Source of the DNA: an uncultured Aurantimonas sp.
GTDB lineage: Bacteria; Pseudomonadota; Alphaproteobacteria; Rhizobiales; Rhizobiaceae
DNA: 64,000 nucleotides
NCBI GenBank assembly: GCA_947488615.1
Contig: CANKZU010000006.1
Location: 1 to 64,000, forward strand
Reading direction: 5' to 3'
This document shows, in pieces, positions 6,759-15,629 of the stretch (within the stretch, counting starts at the first letter, position 1; every line of letters starts with the position of its first letter). A program made the translations under genes and the position numbers. The notes below the pieces were generated by a model, which ran no database searches, was not told where the DNA came from, and saw only the letters and a program-made list of their open reading frames with translations.

Positions 6759-8114
6759 ATGACCCAGAATTTCGACCTCATCGTGCTCGGCGTCGGCATG
6801 GCCGCCGTCAGCGCGGCCAACAAATGCGCCGCCGCCGGCTGGTCGGTCGCCGTCGTCGACGAACTACCCTATGGCGGCACCTGCGCACTGCGCGGCTGCG
6901 ACCCGAAGAAGATGCTGCGCCGGGGCGCCGAGATCATCGACGCGGCGCGGCTGATGCGCGGCAAGGGCGTCGAAGCCGGCGACCTTAAGATCGACTGGGC
7001 CGATCTGATGGCGTTCAAGCGCAGCTTCACCGACAAGATGCCGGACAAGATCGAGGGCGGTCTCGACAAGAACGGCGTCAGCACCTTTCACGGCCCGGCG
7101 CGGTTCGTGAACGAGAACACGATAGAGATCGGCGGCGAGACCCGGTTGCAGGGCCGCCACGTGCTGATCGCCACCGGCGCCGAGCCCCGGCCGCTGGAAT
7201 TTCCGGGCGCCGAACACGTCATCGACAGCACGGCGTTTCTGGAGCTGGAAGCGCTGCCCCGCCGCATCCTGTTCGTCGGCGGCGGCTACATCTCCTTCGA
7301 GTTCGCCCATATCGCGGCACGGGCCGGCAGCGCGGTCCAGATCGTCCAGCGGGGCAAGCGGCCGCTGAAGGGCTTCGACCCCGACCTCGTCGACAAATTG
7401 GTCGCGCGCGGCCGTGCGGCGGGCGTCGCCGTCACCACCCGGACGGATCTCACATCGGTGGAACGAAGCGGCGACGGCTACACGGTCCATGTCGAGACCG
7501 ACGGCAAGCCCGCGACATTCGCCGCCGATCTCGTCGTCCACGGCGCCGGCCGCGTGGCCGCCATCGACCGGCTCGACCTTGCGGCGGCAGGGGTCGAGGC
7601 CGGCAGGGGCGGCATCCGCGTCGACCGGCACCTCAAAAGCGTCTCCAACCCGGCGGTGTTTGCGGCGGGCGACGCCGCCGACACGGACGGGCCGCCGCTG
7701 ACGCCGGTGGCCGTTGCCGAGGGCAAGGTCGCCGCCTCGAACATGCTGAAGGGCGATCACGCCACCGTCGACTATCGCGGCGTGCCGAGCGTCGTCTTCA
7801 CGATTCCCGAGCTTGCCCGGGTCGGCATGACGGAAGCCGAGGCGCGGGAGCAAGGCCGCAACTTTCGGGTGGCGTATAACGACACCAGCGGCTGGTACTC
7901 CAATCTCAGGGTCGGCGAGACCCATGCCGCCACCAAGATCCTGATCGACGCCGACAGCGACGAGATCCTCGGCGCGCATCTGCTCGGACCGGAATATGCC
8001 GAGATCGTCAATTTCTGCGGCCTCGCCATGCGGCTGGGGCTGAAGACCCGCGACCTGAAATCGATGATCGCAGCCTACCCGTCCGTCGGCTCGGACCTCG
8101 GCTCGATGCTGTAG
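6759..8114 (+). CDS. FAD/NAD(P) pyridine nucleotide-disulfide oxidoreductase of the mer operon (not canonical MerA)
   Basis: Class I flavin disulfide reductase fold: an N-terminal FAD-binding motif, a redox disulfide CALRGC (Cys42-Cys47), an NAD(P)-binding GGGYISFEFAH segment, FAAGDAADTDGPPLTPVA and a C-terminal dimerisation domain. It differs from MerA in three ways: the active site is GGTCALRGCDPKK rather than GTCVNVGC, there is no N-terminal heavy-metal domain, and the C-terminus ends SVGSDLGSML without the vicinal cysteines that deliver Hg(II). It therefore resembles glutathione/thiol reductase-like enzymes more than mercuric reductase. Being last in the mer operon it probably reduces a metal-thiol or disulfide substrate. 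Confidence 0.85.
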   Translation: MTQNFDLIVLGVGMAAVSAANKCAAAGWSVAVVDELPYGGTCALRGCDPKKMLRRGAEIIDAARLMRGKGVEAGDLKIDWADLMAFKRSFTDKMPDKIEGGLDKNGVSTFHGPARFVNENTIEIGGETRLQGRHVLIATGAEPRPLEFPGAEHVIDSTAFLELEALPRRILFVGGGYISFEFAHIAARAGSAVQIVQRGKRPLKGFDPDLVDKLVARGRAAGVAVTTRTDLTSVERSGDGYTVHVETDGKPATFAADLVVHGAGRVAAIDRLDLAAAGVEAGRGGIRVDRHLKSVSNPAVFAAGDAADTDGPPLTPVAVAEGKVAASNMLKGDHATVDYRGVPSVVFTIPELARVGMTEAEAREQGRNFRVAYNDTSGWYSNLRVGETHAATKILIDADSDEILGAHLLGPEYAEIVNFCGLAMRLGLKTRDLKSMIAAYPSVGSDLGSML

Positions 8115-8133
8115 CCCGCCTCTTGGCGCATGC

Positions 8134-9033
8134 CTATCCGCGCGGGGCGAAATAGCGGGTGGCGCCGTCCTCGCCGGTGCCGGTGCGGGCAAGGCCGAGT
8201 TCGGCGAGATTGCGCAGCACCTCCTCGACATTCGCCAGCTTCTTTTTCGTTGCCTTGCCGGCGAAGGCGGCGGCGAGCTGGTTGGGCAGGACCGGCTCGG
8301 GGGCGCGCGCCAGCGCGTCGCGCACGAGGCGGATCTGCTCGAAGGCGTCCGCCGGCAGCGCCGGCGGTTTGGCGCCGGCCGCCACCACCGCGATCTCGGC
8401 CTCGATCTGCGTCGCGCCGGCGGGCTCGGCGACCTTGTGACCCAGTTTGGGGATCTGGTAGTCCGGCCGCAGCCAGCGGACATAGCCGCGCTTTTCCTCG
8501 GCCTGGCGCTCCAGATTGAGCGCGACGAGACGGCTCAAAAGCTCCTCCTCGGCGGCCTCCTGATCCTCGCTCTTGAATGGCGAGGGCATGGTGGCGCCGG
8601 GCCGACCGACGAGGCGATCGCCAAGATCCTCCCAGCCATAGGCGGCGAAGACGGCGCGGTCGATGTCGTCGTGAATTTCCTTCAGGACGGCGATCAGCCC
8701 GGCATCGTAGATGGCGCGCTCCGCCTCGCTCAGCGACGGGACGGCGGCGGGCGCGGCGGTTGCGCCCGGTTCTTCTCCCCGGCGGGGAGAAGGTGGCGCC
8801 GCAGGCGCCGGATGAGGGGTCGTGCCACCAGCGCCTTGTCCCTCACCCGGTTCGCTTCGCGAACCACCCTCTCCCCCGAGGGGAGAGGAATGGGCGCCCT
8901 GCCCGGCACGCCCGGCCCATTCCAGCGCGCGGACGCGCTCCAGCACGTTGTAGAGCCCGGTCATGGTCAGGAAATCGTGCTCGGCGAGGCGCTGCTTGCG
9001 GAAGGCATCGAGCCGCTCGCCCAGCTCGGCGTC
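8134..9033 (-). pseudogene. C-terminal remnant of an MmeI-like class I DNA methyltransferase
   Basis: Immediately after the TGA of the upstream restriction-modification gene the same frame reads ERLDAFRKQRLAEHDFLT, then TGLYNVLERVRAL. Further on it reads YDAGLIAVLKEIHDDIDRAV and EEKRGYVRWLRPDYQIPKLG. These segments match the C-terminal region of large MmeI-like DNA methyltransferases. A matching N-terminal fragment lies at 12390-12824, so one gene has been split and its centre lost. A 117-bp palindromic repeat inserted in frame adds 39 proline/glycine-rich residues. Whether the segment is translated (an ATG exists at 8964) is unknown. Confidence 0.75.
8772..8888. repeat. 117-bp multi-hairpin palindromic element (rhizobial RIME/Bru-RS-like)
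   Basis: Four short stem-loops follow each other: CTTCTCCCC/GGGGAGAAG (8772-8792), GGCGCC/GGCGCC around 8796, GGTTCGC/GCGAACC (8849-8865) and CCTCTCCCC/GGGGAGAGG (8868-8888). This mosaic with the phrase GGATGAGGGGTCGTG is typical of abundant intergenic repeats in rhizobial genomes. Here it lies inside a reading frame and its length is a multiple of three. A second partial copy occurs at 16859-16940 in this window. Confidence 0.8.
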
Positions 9034-12000
9034 TCACTCCTCGTCATCGCCAGCCTCGCCATCCTTGACGCCCATCATCTCTAGAAGCCCCCCGGTGGCG
9101 CTGACCGTCCCGGGTGCCTTGCGCTCCTCAGGCTTCGGCGTGGGCAGTTCGGCGGCCGTGAAGCAGGGACCGGCAACGACCTTGTCGAGGGCCTTTTCCA
9201 GTTCGGGCTCCATCGCCAAGGTTGCTTCAAGAACCCACACGAGCTCCAGAAGATCGTCGCTCATTCGCGCCGTCCAGCCTTCCGGGCGGATTTCGTCCAG
9301 TGGCGAGGATTTCTTGCCAGCTCGCTTCTTCATCCGGTAGCCAAGCCAGGATTGCACGACCTTCAGGCCCGACACCTCGAACTCCCACACCTCGGGCGCC
9401 ACGGGGCCGAGCCGGCCATCCCCCACGGCGATTTCGCGCGTGACTGGGTTGTAGCCAAACTCGGCGGGATAGTGCGCCGGGTCGGAGGAGACGCCCTTGA
9501 TCGTCGTCGCGTTACCCATTGGAACCTCGTCACCCCGATCCTCGCCCCGAAAGCGCTCGGCATACGTATGCAGCCAGATCAGCCTTCGGCCCAGCTTCGC
9601 GACCTCAGTAAAGATCGCGTCATCTTTCGTCAGGGGAATGCGGGGACCGGGGGTTTCGAGTTCGTTCCAGAAGCGGCGGGTATAGGACTGGCCACCGAGG
9701 ACGGCATAGACGTAGGCGGCGAGGTCCTCTGCCGTGGGCGTGGCGCTGTAGCCTATTCCGAGCGCGTCCAGCAAGCCGCCGGTCACATTCGGTTCGGTTC
9801 CGGCAGCGTCCCGGTAAAGGGGAATCACGTCCTTTCCGCCGAAAGAGCCGCGGAAGTAATGCTGATCCGGGATATGAGGAGTAACTGTACAAATCGCGCC
9901 GTGACCGCAAACGAGTGAGTCAGGGCAAACGAGGAAAGTCTGTTGTTCGCTAGAAATTCGAGCTAGGGTCGGACGAATGAAGTCACCGAGCCGGAAGTCA
10001 TATAGGGCATTGTGACGATCGAAAGAACGATAACCAAATCGAATAGCTTTCGGCTCATCGCTTGTATTTTCCAATGCGGAAATGGGAGGCTCGCCGTATC
10101 CCGCAAGGTCTCGTTGCCCTACGGTATAATGAACCGTTCTGTCCCTGGAGGTCTTAAATAGTTTGGGGCGATCTGGCGCCTTGGAACCGCTCAGTTTTTT
10201 CCATCTGGCACTTAATACTGCTTCAGTTTCTCCGATTGGCCAGCTGCGATAGAAAACGGCCCCCGCGGTATGATATGGGAAAAGATCAACGACCTTGGGC
10301 CAATCAAAATAAGCCCCCTTTCCGATTGGCATAAATGGGGCCTGCCACTCGGTAGCGCACTCACGCCAGTCAAATTCTTGAATGCTCGATATGGCTTCGA
10401 GCTTGGTCAGCTTTTCTTCCCGGGTTCCGCCTTCAATTTTTGCATATCGCACGTTTGCGGGTTTGTCCGGTTCCTGCTTGGGTCCACGAATGCCTAAAGC
10501 AATAGCAACGGGAATCTGAATTGCGAATACATTTGGCGTTTTTCGGGCGCCAAGATTGTCGCCGCCGAGGTCAATAATCCAAAGCTCATCGAAACTCCGG
10601 CGCATCACTTCCCGGACGCCAACGAAGCCGGGGCCAACGAGGTAGCTAGAAGCCGTGATGAACGTGATGATACCTCCGCAATTCTGTCGCTCTAACATCC
10701 GCCAAAGCGCCCAGCGCCAAAAATATACGTAGTCATTGAAGATGACTTGCAGGTTCAGACCCTTCCCTGCGTCGCGAGCAGGCTTCAGAAAGTCCTCAAA
10801 GATCGGGCGTTCGCCCTGCTGCTCTTGTTTGGCCCCTCCGGCAATTTGATCGCCAAACCGAACCCAGCCACCTTTATTGGGCTTTGTGCCGTCTTCTGCT
10901 CGGCGTTCTCGATCATAAGGCGGGTTGCCGAGGCACACGAGAATGTCGCCGCCTTGCTTCACCTTCCGCGCCGCCTCGTGCTCGTTCGTCAGAGCCTTGT
11001 GGGTCAGGTCGAACCCACCTGGCGGGGCATGATTCGGGCTTTCCAGTGTATCCGCCAAATAGATGTTCAGCCGCTTGCCCAGCTTCTCCTCCGGCTCGCC
11101 CGCCGCAGCATTGGCGTCGTTCATCGCGCCTTCGAGCGCCTGTGTCAGCCGGAGGTGCGCGACGGCATAGGGGCCAACCAACACCTCGAACCCGTGCATA
11201 TTCTCGGCCATCTGGCGTGCGCGGGCAGGCACCGCGCCGGGGCCGGACCGCGCGCGCACCTTCTCCAGCCCGTGTTTGATCGCCGCGACGGGATAGGTGC
11301 CGGTGCCCACGGCGGGGTCGAGGAACACCACGCCATCGTCGGCAAATCCGAGTTTTTTGCCAAACCGCTTTTCCAGAAGCTCGCTCGCGAGCCGCACCTG
11401 CAATTCCACGACTTCGCGCGGAGTATAGTAGACGCCATAATCCTTGCGCAGCTTGGGGTCATAGGCAGCAAGGAAATCCTCATAGAAGTAAAGCCAGAGG
11501 TCGGGCTTCGATTTCAGGAAGTCGTGGGGATTCAGGGCTTCGAGCGAGCGCTGCAACATCTCGAAGCCGACCGACAGTTCCTCGCGTGCGTCCCTTTGCC
11601 CAAGAAGCTCCAACGTTCGAGCAAGCAGGCCGTTGTTCTTGTCGAGCGTCTTGGCTGCCTCGGTCGGGTCGAGCTTGGCCGCGCCGGACAGGCGGGCCAG
11701 CAGCATCGCATAGGTCACGGTCTGGGCGTAGGCATCCGCGAATTTGGCATCGTCGGAATCGGGAAAGAAGAACTGCCGCCACTCGACCGCGAGAAGCCCG
11801 ACGGCGGAGCCCGTCTGGCCGAGGGCGTTTTCGACCTCAGACCGCAGGAAGCGGCTTAGTGGCGCGAGGTATCTGGCGAGGCCGGGCGGGTTGTGCGGGA
11901 CGCTCGGCTGCCAGCTAAGAAAATCGCGGAACAGGCGTTCCAGCCCCTCGGCGTCGTCCTTGGTCGTGGCTGCCTTGCCCTTGTCGGTCGGGTCGTCGTG

Positions 12001-12402
12001 CAATCGGACAATGGGCTGGTCGTCCGGACGTTCGCCGGTACGGTAAAGTGCCCAGTCCCGCCCATCCGTATAGATCAGGTTCGGCAGGCCCGTGAGCTTT
12101 TCCCACTGCTTCTTGTTGTGCTCGCCTTTAAGTTTCGGCGCATCGGCCCCGAGGCCGGGGGCCTTCAATTCGATATAACCGCAGATCAGCCCGCCGACGT
12201 AAATTGCAATATCCGGTCGGACCTTATGCTCCGACAGATGTGTTTCGGTGCGAGTGTTCACGACCAGCCCATAGGCCGCCCCGGCGGATTTCAGGAGATC
12301 GGCTATGGCCGGCTTCAACTGATCTTCGGGCGAAGCGGAGCCGGGAAGTGCAAACTTCGCCTTCAGAGATTCCGCGTAATCATAGAGCTTTAATAAATCC
12401 AT
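9034..12402 (-). CDS. Type IIG/ISP-like restriction-modification enzyme (nuclease-methyltransferase fusion)
   Basis: A 1122-residue single-chain enzyme. The N-terminus has a PD-(D/E)xK nuclease core: Pro-Asp64 in KVRPDIAIY and Glu78/Lys80 in GYIELKAPG. A helical linker leads to an adenine-N6 methyltransferase with the SAM motif DPAVGTGTYPVAAI and the catalytic motif NPPYDRERR. The C-terminal 450 residues should hold the target-recognition domain. No helicase motifs are present, so it is shorter than translocating type ISP enzymes such as LlaBIII and closer to type IIG. Its middle third is clearly more AT-rich than the surroundings. It lies inside the remains of another DNA methyltransferase gene, indicating horizontal replacement. 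Confidence 0.82.
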   Translation of the reverse strand: MDLLKLYDYAESLKAKFALPGSASPEDQLKPAIADLLKSAGAAYGLVVNTRTETHLSEHKVRPDIAIYVGGLICGYIELKAPGLGADAPKLKGEHNKKQWEKLTGLPNLIYTDGRDWALYRTGERPDDQPIVRLHDDPTDKGKAATTKDDAEGLERLFRDFLSWQPSVPHNPPGLARYLAPLSRFLRSEVENALGQTGSAVGLLAVEWRQFFFPDSDDAKFADAYAQTVTYAMLLARLSGAAKLDPTEAAKTLDKNNGLLARTLELLGQRDAREELSVGFEMLQRSLEALNPHDFLKSKPDLWLYFYEDFLAAYDPKLRKDYGVYYTPREVVELQVRLASELLEKRFGKKLGFADDGVVFLDPAVGTGTYPVAAIKHGLEKVRARSGPGAVPARARQMAENMHGFEVLVGPYAVAHLRLTQALEGAMNDANAAAGEPEEKLGKRLNIYLADTLESPNHAPPGGFDLTHKALTNEHEAARKVKQGGDILVCLGNPPYDRERRAEDGTKPNKGGWVRFGDQIAGGAKQEQQGERPIFEDFLKPARDAGKGLNLQVIFNDYVYFWRWALWRMLERQNCGGIITFITASSYLVGPGFVGVREVMRRSFDELWIIDLGGDNLGARKTPNVFAIQIPVAIALGIRGPKQEPDKPANVRYAKIEGGTREEKLTKLEAISSIQEFDWRECATEWQAPFMPIGKGAYFDWPKVVDLFPYHTAGAVFYRSWPIGETEAVLSARWKKLSGSKAPDRPKLFKTSRDRTVHYTVGQRDLAGYGEPPISALENTSDEPKAIRFGYRSFDRHNALYDFRLGDFIRPTLARISSEQQTFLVCPDSLVCGHGAICTVTPHIPDQHYFRGSFGGKDVIPLYRDAAGTEPNVTGGLLDALGIGYSATPTAEDLAAYVYAVLGGQSYTRRFWNELETPGPRIPLTKDDAIFTEVAKLGRRLIWLHTYAERFRGEDRGDEVPMGNATTIKGVSSDPAHYPAEFGYNPVTREIAVGDGRLGPVAPEVWEFEVSGLKVVQSWLGYRMKKRAGKKSSPLDEIRPEGWTARMSDDLLELVWVLEATLAMEPELEKALDKVVAGPCFTAAELPTPKPEERKAPGTVSATGGLLEMMGVKDGEAGDDEE

Positions 12403-12824
12403 GCATCTTGGTCCTCAAAAAGATAAAATAGCTTGAATTTCGCGGGTGATCTTGGTCGATCCACTCGCCGGATCGTGGGTATGGACTCGAGCCCTCCGGC
12501 GCGCATCGCCTTGTTCCAGGCGGCGGCGCGGCGCGCCTCGGTGGAGGATTGCTTGGCCTCGAGGATGAAGCTGTCGCGCCTGTAGCAGTCGATGCGGTGG
12601 GCGGTGGTCAGGCCGCGAATGCGATGGTCGACGCGCTTTTCAAAGACGTAGTCGTTCAATGCCTCGTTCGGGCGGGCGCCGTCCGGGCGCGGCACGCCAA
12701 GAAGATCGCACAGCTCGTTGATGAAGCTCTGGGCGTTGGCCATTTCGGCCCCGCCGGTCTCCGCCCATCTGGCGATGAAGCGGTCGATCTCGGCCGTCTC
12801 GGTGTCACGCGCGCGCTCGTCCAT
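12390..12824 (-). pseudogene. N-terminal remnant of the same MmeI-like DNA methyltransferase
   Basis: The frame starts MDERARDTETAEIDRFIARW and continues NAQSFINELCDLLGVPRPDG, NDYVFEKRVDH and DSFILEAKQSS, the N-terminal domain of MmeI-like DNA methyltransferases. Similarity ends near AWNKAMRAGG, about position 12490. The remaining 30 codons are unrelated and the frame stops just inside the start of the next gene. The missing body (residue ~120 to the region now at 9033) has been replaced by the type IIG/ISP-like gene. It could still yield a 144-residue peptide. Confidence 0.78.
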
Positions 12825-12933
12825 GGAATCGGCTTCCCCCGTCACTGCGGGAGGTAAGCAAAGCTGGGCGTATCCGGCAAGCGGCCAGCGCCCCTCTCCT
12901 CCGTGGCCGCCATCACGGCGCGAAGGAAAGGTC

Positions 12934-14313
12934 TCACTCGCCGGGGGCCGTCTGCTCGGCTGGCGGCTTCGCCTTGGCTCCGCCTCTGTTGTGACGCGCA
13001 GCCTTGCGCCGCCGCAGCGCCCGCCGAACTGCCCGGCCACGGGTTTTCACCCAAACGCCGAAATCCTCCACCTGCTCGACCCGGTCGCCGTAAAGTTCGG
13101 CCAAGGCGTGCCGGAATTCGGCATAGCCGAAGCGCGCCTCGCCCTCGAGCTGGCGCATGACCACCATCCAGGCCGGCGACACCAGCAGCGAGACCGCCGT
13201 CACCGCCAGCGCCAGGCGATAGACGTCGCCGCCGATCGCGCCCGAGGCGAAGGCGACCGCCGCCAGCACGAAGGAGAATTCGCCGATCTGCGCCATCGAC
13301 AGGCCGGCCTCGACCGCCGTCTTGTGCGGCAGGCCGGCCATCCGGATCAGCATCACGTTGACGACGCTCTTGGCGATGATGACGAACACCGAGGCGATCA
13401 GCACCAGGGTCCAGTTCTCGATGATGTAGTCGAGATCGATCAAGAGCCCGATCGACAGGAAGAACACCACGAGCAGGATCGCCTGGATCGGCTCGACCAC
13501 ATGAATGACCGGCGAGCGCAGGGTCGAGGAGCCGACGACGAGCCCGGCGATGAACGCGCCATAGGCGGGCGACAGGCCGAGGAGACCCGACAGCGACGCT
13601 GCGGCGAAACAGAAGGCGAGCGAGCCGAGCGCCAGAATCTCGACATTGTTTTCCACCGCCGACGCGAAGGACGGCTTCAGCTTCGGGCCGCGCCCGAGAA
13701 ACCAGAGCAGGGCCGCGAGCACCGCCACCGCGATGGTGATCTTGACCACCAGCACGCCCCAGCCAACCGCCTCCTCACCGCCGAGCGAGGAGGCGATGAT
13801 CAGCATCGGCACCACGGCGATATCCTGGGCGATCAGGACGGCGACCGCGATGCGGCCCGGCTCGGCGCGCAGTTCGCCGAGATCCTCCAGCACCTTCATG
13901 GCGACCACGGTCGACGACAGCGCGATGATGAAACCGAGGATGATCGCCTCGGCGAGCGTCGCCTTGGAGATCAGCATCAGCCCGAAGGAAATCGCCATCG
14001 CGGCCAGAAGCTGGCCGCCGGCGATCTGCACCGCCGGTTTCAGCGACGCGACGAAGGCCTTCAGCGACAGTTCCATGCCGATGAAGAACAACAGCATCAA
14101 CACGCCCATCTCGGCGAGCATGGTGACGTTTTCGTTCGAGGTGGAGATGATTTCGAGGCCCGACGGCCCGAGCAGCACGCCGGCGAGAATGAAGCCGACC
14201 AGCGGCGGCTGCTTCAGCCGCATCAACCCGAGGCCGACGGTGACCGCAACCACGATGACGAAGGCGATTTCGGTCAATCCCGTGCCATGGGCATCGACGA
14301 CGGCTTCTTCCAC
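12934..14313 (-). CDS. Cation:proton antiporter, CPA2 family (KefB/RosB-like)
   Basis: A 459-residue membrane protein with about 12 hydrophobic helices. Characteristic features are GFILAGVLLGPSGL near the start, FFIGMELSLK, the re-entrant region with STVVAMKVLEDLGE and AQDIAVVP, and a C-terminal helix block with GLSMAQIGEFSFVLA. These fit a monovalent cation/H+ exchanger of the CPA2 group. The basic C-terminal tail lacks the TrkA-N (RCK) domain found in KefB/KefC. It may act in K+ or Na+ efflux and pH homeostasis. It is transcribed alone. Confidence 0.88.
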   Translation of the reverse strand: MEEAVVDAHGTGLTEIAFVIVVAVTVGLGLMRLKQPPLVGFILAGVLLGPSGLEIISTSNENVTMLAEMGVLMLLFFIGMELSLKAFVASLKPAVQIAGGQLLAAMAISFGLMLISKATLAEAIILGFIIALSSTVVAMKVLEDLGELRAEPGRIAVAVLIAQDIAVVPMLIIASSLGGEEAVGWGVLVVKITIAVAVLAALLWFLGRGPKLKPSFASAVENNVEILALGSLAFCFAAASLSGLLGLSPAYGAFIAGLVVGSSTLRSPVIHVVEPIQAILLVVFFLSIGLLIDLDYIIENWTLVLIASVFVIIAKSVVNVMLIRMAGLPHKTAVEAGLSMAQIGEFSFVLAAVAFASGAIGGDVYRLALAVTAVSLLVSPAWMVVMRQLEGEARFGYAEFRHALAELYGDRVEQVEDFGVWVKTRGRAVRRALRRRKAARHNRGGAKAKPPAEQTAPGE

Positions 14314-14597
14314 GCGTGTCTCCTCGTATTCCCGGCGAATCGCTTAGCCGCCCAAATGATAGAGCAACCTTGGCGCAGGTGTGTCGCGGGGCAGCAAAAT
14401 CCTTGATCGGGCCCGCGGCTTTGCGGATCGGGCCGACGCAGCGGCGCGGCCCGGTCGACGCGGCCAATACCGTTTCCATCGCGAGCCGGACCTGGCCGTC
14501 ACAGAGATCGCCTTGCGCCATCTGTTCAAGCAGCGGCCTCGGCACCATATCCCTCGCCTACAAGGCCGCGCAGGCCGACATCACCGAGGACCCATCC

Positions 14598-15026
14598 ATG
14601 CCGACAGCCGACCCGACGCATCTCGCCGACCACCGGCGCCGCTTGAAGAGGGTCGCCCGCGTCGCGCGGCTGATGGACACGGCGATCCGCATTCCCGGCA
14701 CCGGCATCCGCTTCGGCGGCGATTCGATCATGGGGCTGATCCCCGGCGTCGGCGACGCCGCCGGTGGTCTGATCGGGGTCTACATCATCAACGAGGCGCG
14801 ACGGCTCGGCCTGCCGACGCACAAGCTCATCAAGATGGCCGGCAATCTGGGGATCGACTTCGCCGTCGGGTCGGTGCCGCTGGTCGGCGACGTCTTCGAC
14901 GTCGTGTTCAAGGCGCACCGGCGCAACCTCGACATGATCCTCGACCATTTCGGCGAGGGCGATCTGTCGGCAGAGGGCGACATCGACCCGGAGGCGATGA
15001 AGGATATTACGCCGAAACGAAACTGA
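14598..15026 (+). CDS. DUF4112 domain-containing protein
   Basis: A 142-residue protein of the DUF4112 family, recognised by RLMDTAIRIPGTGIRFGGDS, GLIPGVGDAAGG and PLVGDVFDVVFKAHRRN. Two glycine-rich hydrophobic segments suggest membrane association. The family has no established role. The ATG at 14598 is chosen because family similarity begins a few residues later. Its 3' end almost meets the convergent methyltransferase gene. Confidence 0.85.
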   Translation: MPTADPTHLADHRRRLKRVARVARLMDTAIRIPGTGIRFGGDSIMGLIPGVGDAAGGLIGVYIINEARRLGLPTHKLIKMAGNLGIDFAVGSVPLVGDVFDVVFKAHRRNLDMILDHFGEGDLSAEGDIDPEAMKDITPKRN

Positions 15027-15029
15027 GCC

Positions 15030-15485
15030 TCACCAGCGGCGGGCGCGGCGGAAATAAGCCTCCGCCTCGGCGCCGAAGGTTTGCCGGAGCCCCGCCTCCT
15101 CGCCCTTGATGAAGCGGCGAGTGATCACGAACGGGAAGACCGCCGCGACGATCAACGCCGACAGCGCCCCGAACCAGAGCGCCGCGCCGAAGACGGCCAG
15201 CGTCATGCCGGTGTAGATCGGGTTGCGATTGAGCCGGTACGGACCCTCGACGATCAGCGCTTTCGGCACATTGCGCGGCTCGATCGGCGTCTTCTTGCGC
15301 CGGAACCACAGCGCCGACCAGAGAATGATCGCGACGCCGCCGACGAAAAGCGCGATGCCGATCGCCGTCGTCACCGGCGCGGCGAAGCGCCAGAGCGGCA
15401 GCCACCAGGCGGCGAGCCATTCGGCCAGGATCGCCCCCAGCGCCCAGACCGGCGGCAGATCGAGTTTGCTGACGCGCATCGCCAT
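15030..15485 (-). CDS. Isoprenylcysteine carboxyl methyltransferase/PEMT-family membrane protein
   Basis: A small polytopic membrane protein of 151 residues. The C-terminal half carries the family signature GPYRLNRNPIYTGM followed by a hydrophobic helix and RRFIKGEEAGLRQTFG, which in ICMT-like enzymes forms the SAM-binding pocket. Bacterial members methylate small thiols, lipids or unknown substrates, and no substrate can be inferred here. Upstream in-frame codons to 15539 exist, but the ATG at 15485 precedes the first recognisable segment. Confidence 0.82.
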   Translation of the reverse strand: MAMRVSKLDLPPVWALGAILAEWLAAWWLPLWRFAAPVTTAIGIALFVGGVAIILWSALWFRRKKTPIEPRNVPKALIVEGPYRLNRNPIYTGMTLAVFGAALWFGALSALIVAAVFPFVITRRFIKGEEAGLRQTFGAEAEAYFRRARRW

Positions 15486-15629
15486 GACGAGTTTCCCTGA
15501 GAATGGACCTTCGGCCAACATAGGTTGCACGAAGAGCATCGCGCCACCCCGCCCCGGCCGCCGCTAACTTGCCGGGCTGCCAGGCCGGTGTATCATGCCT
15601 GTCCGAAGGCAAGATATGGAGGGACCGCC

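Noticed and set aside
6759..8114. Calling the last gene of the mer operon merA
   Set aside because: The active-site motif, the missing metal domain and the missing C-terminal cysteine pair all differ from mercuric reductase, so the gene symbol is withheld.
8772..8888. Reading the multi-hairpin block as a CRISPR array or tRNA cluster
   Set aside because: The units are unequal short palindromes without regular spacers, and no cloverleaf can be drawn.
12718..14406. A 562-codon plus-strand open frame opposite the cation:proton antiporter gene
   Set aside because: Its product is a low-complexity string rich in His, Asp, Gln and Arg, as expected from the reverse complement of hydrophobic membrane-protein codons in GC-rich DNA. 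The minus-strand antiporter is unmistakable.
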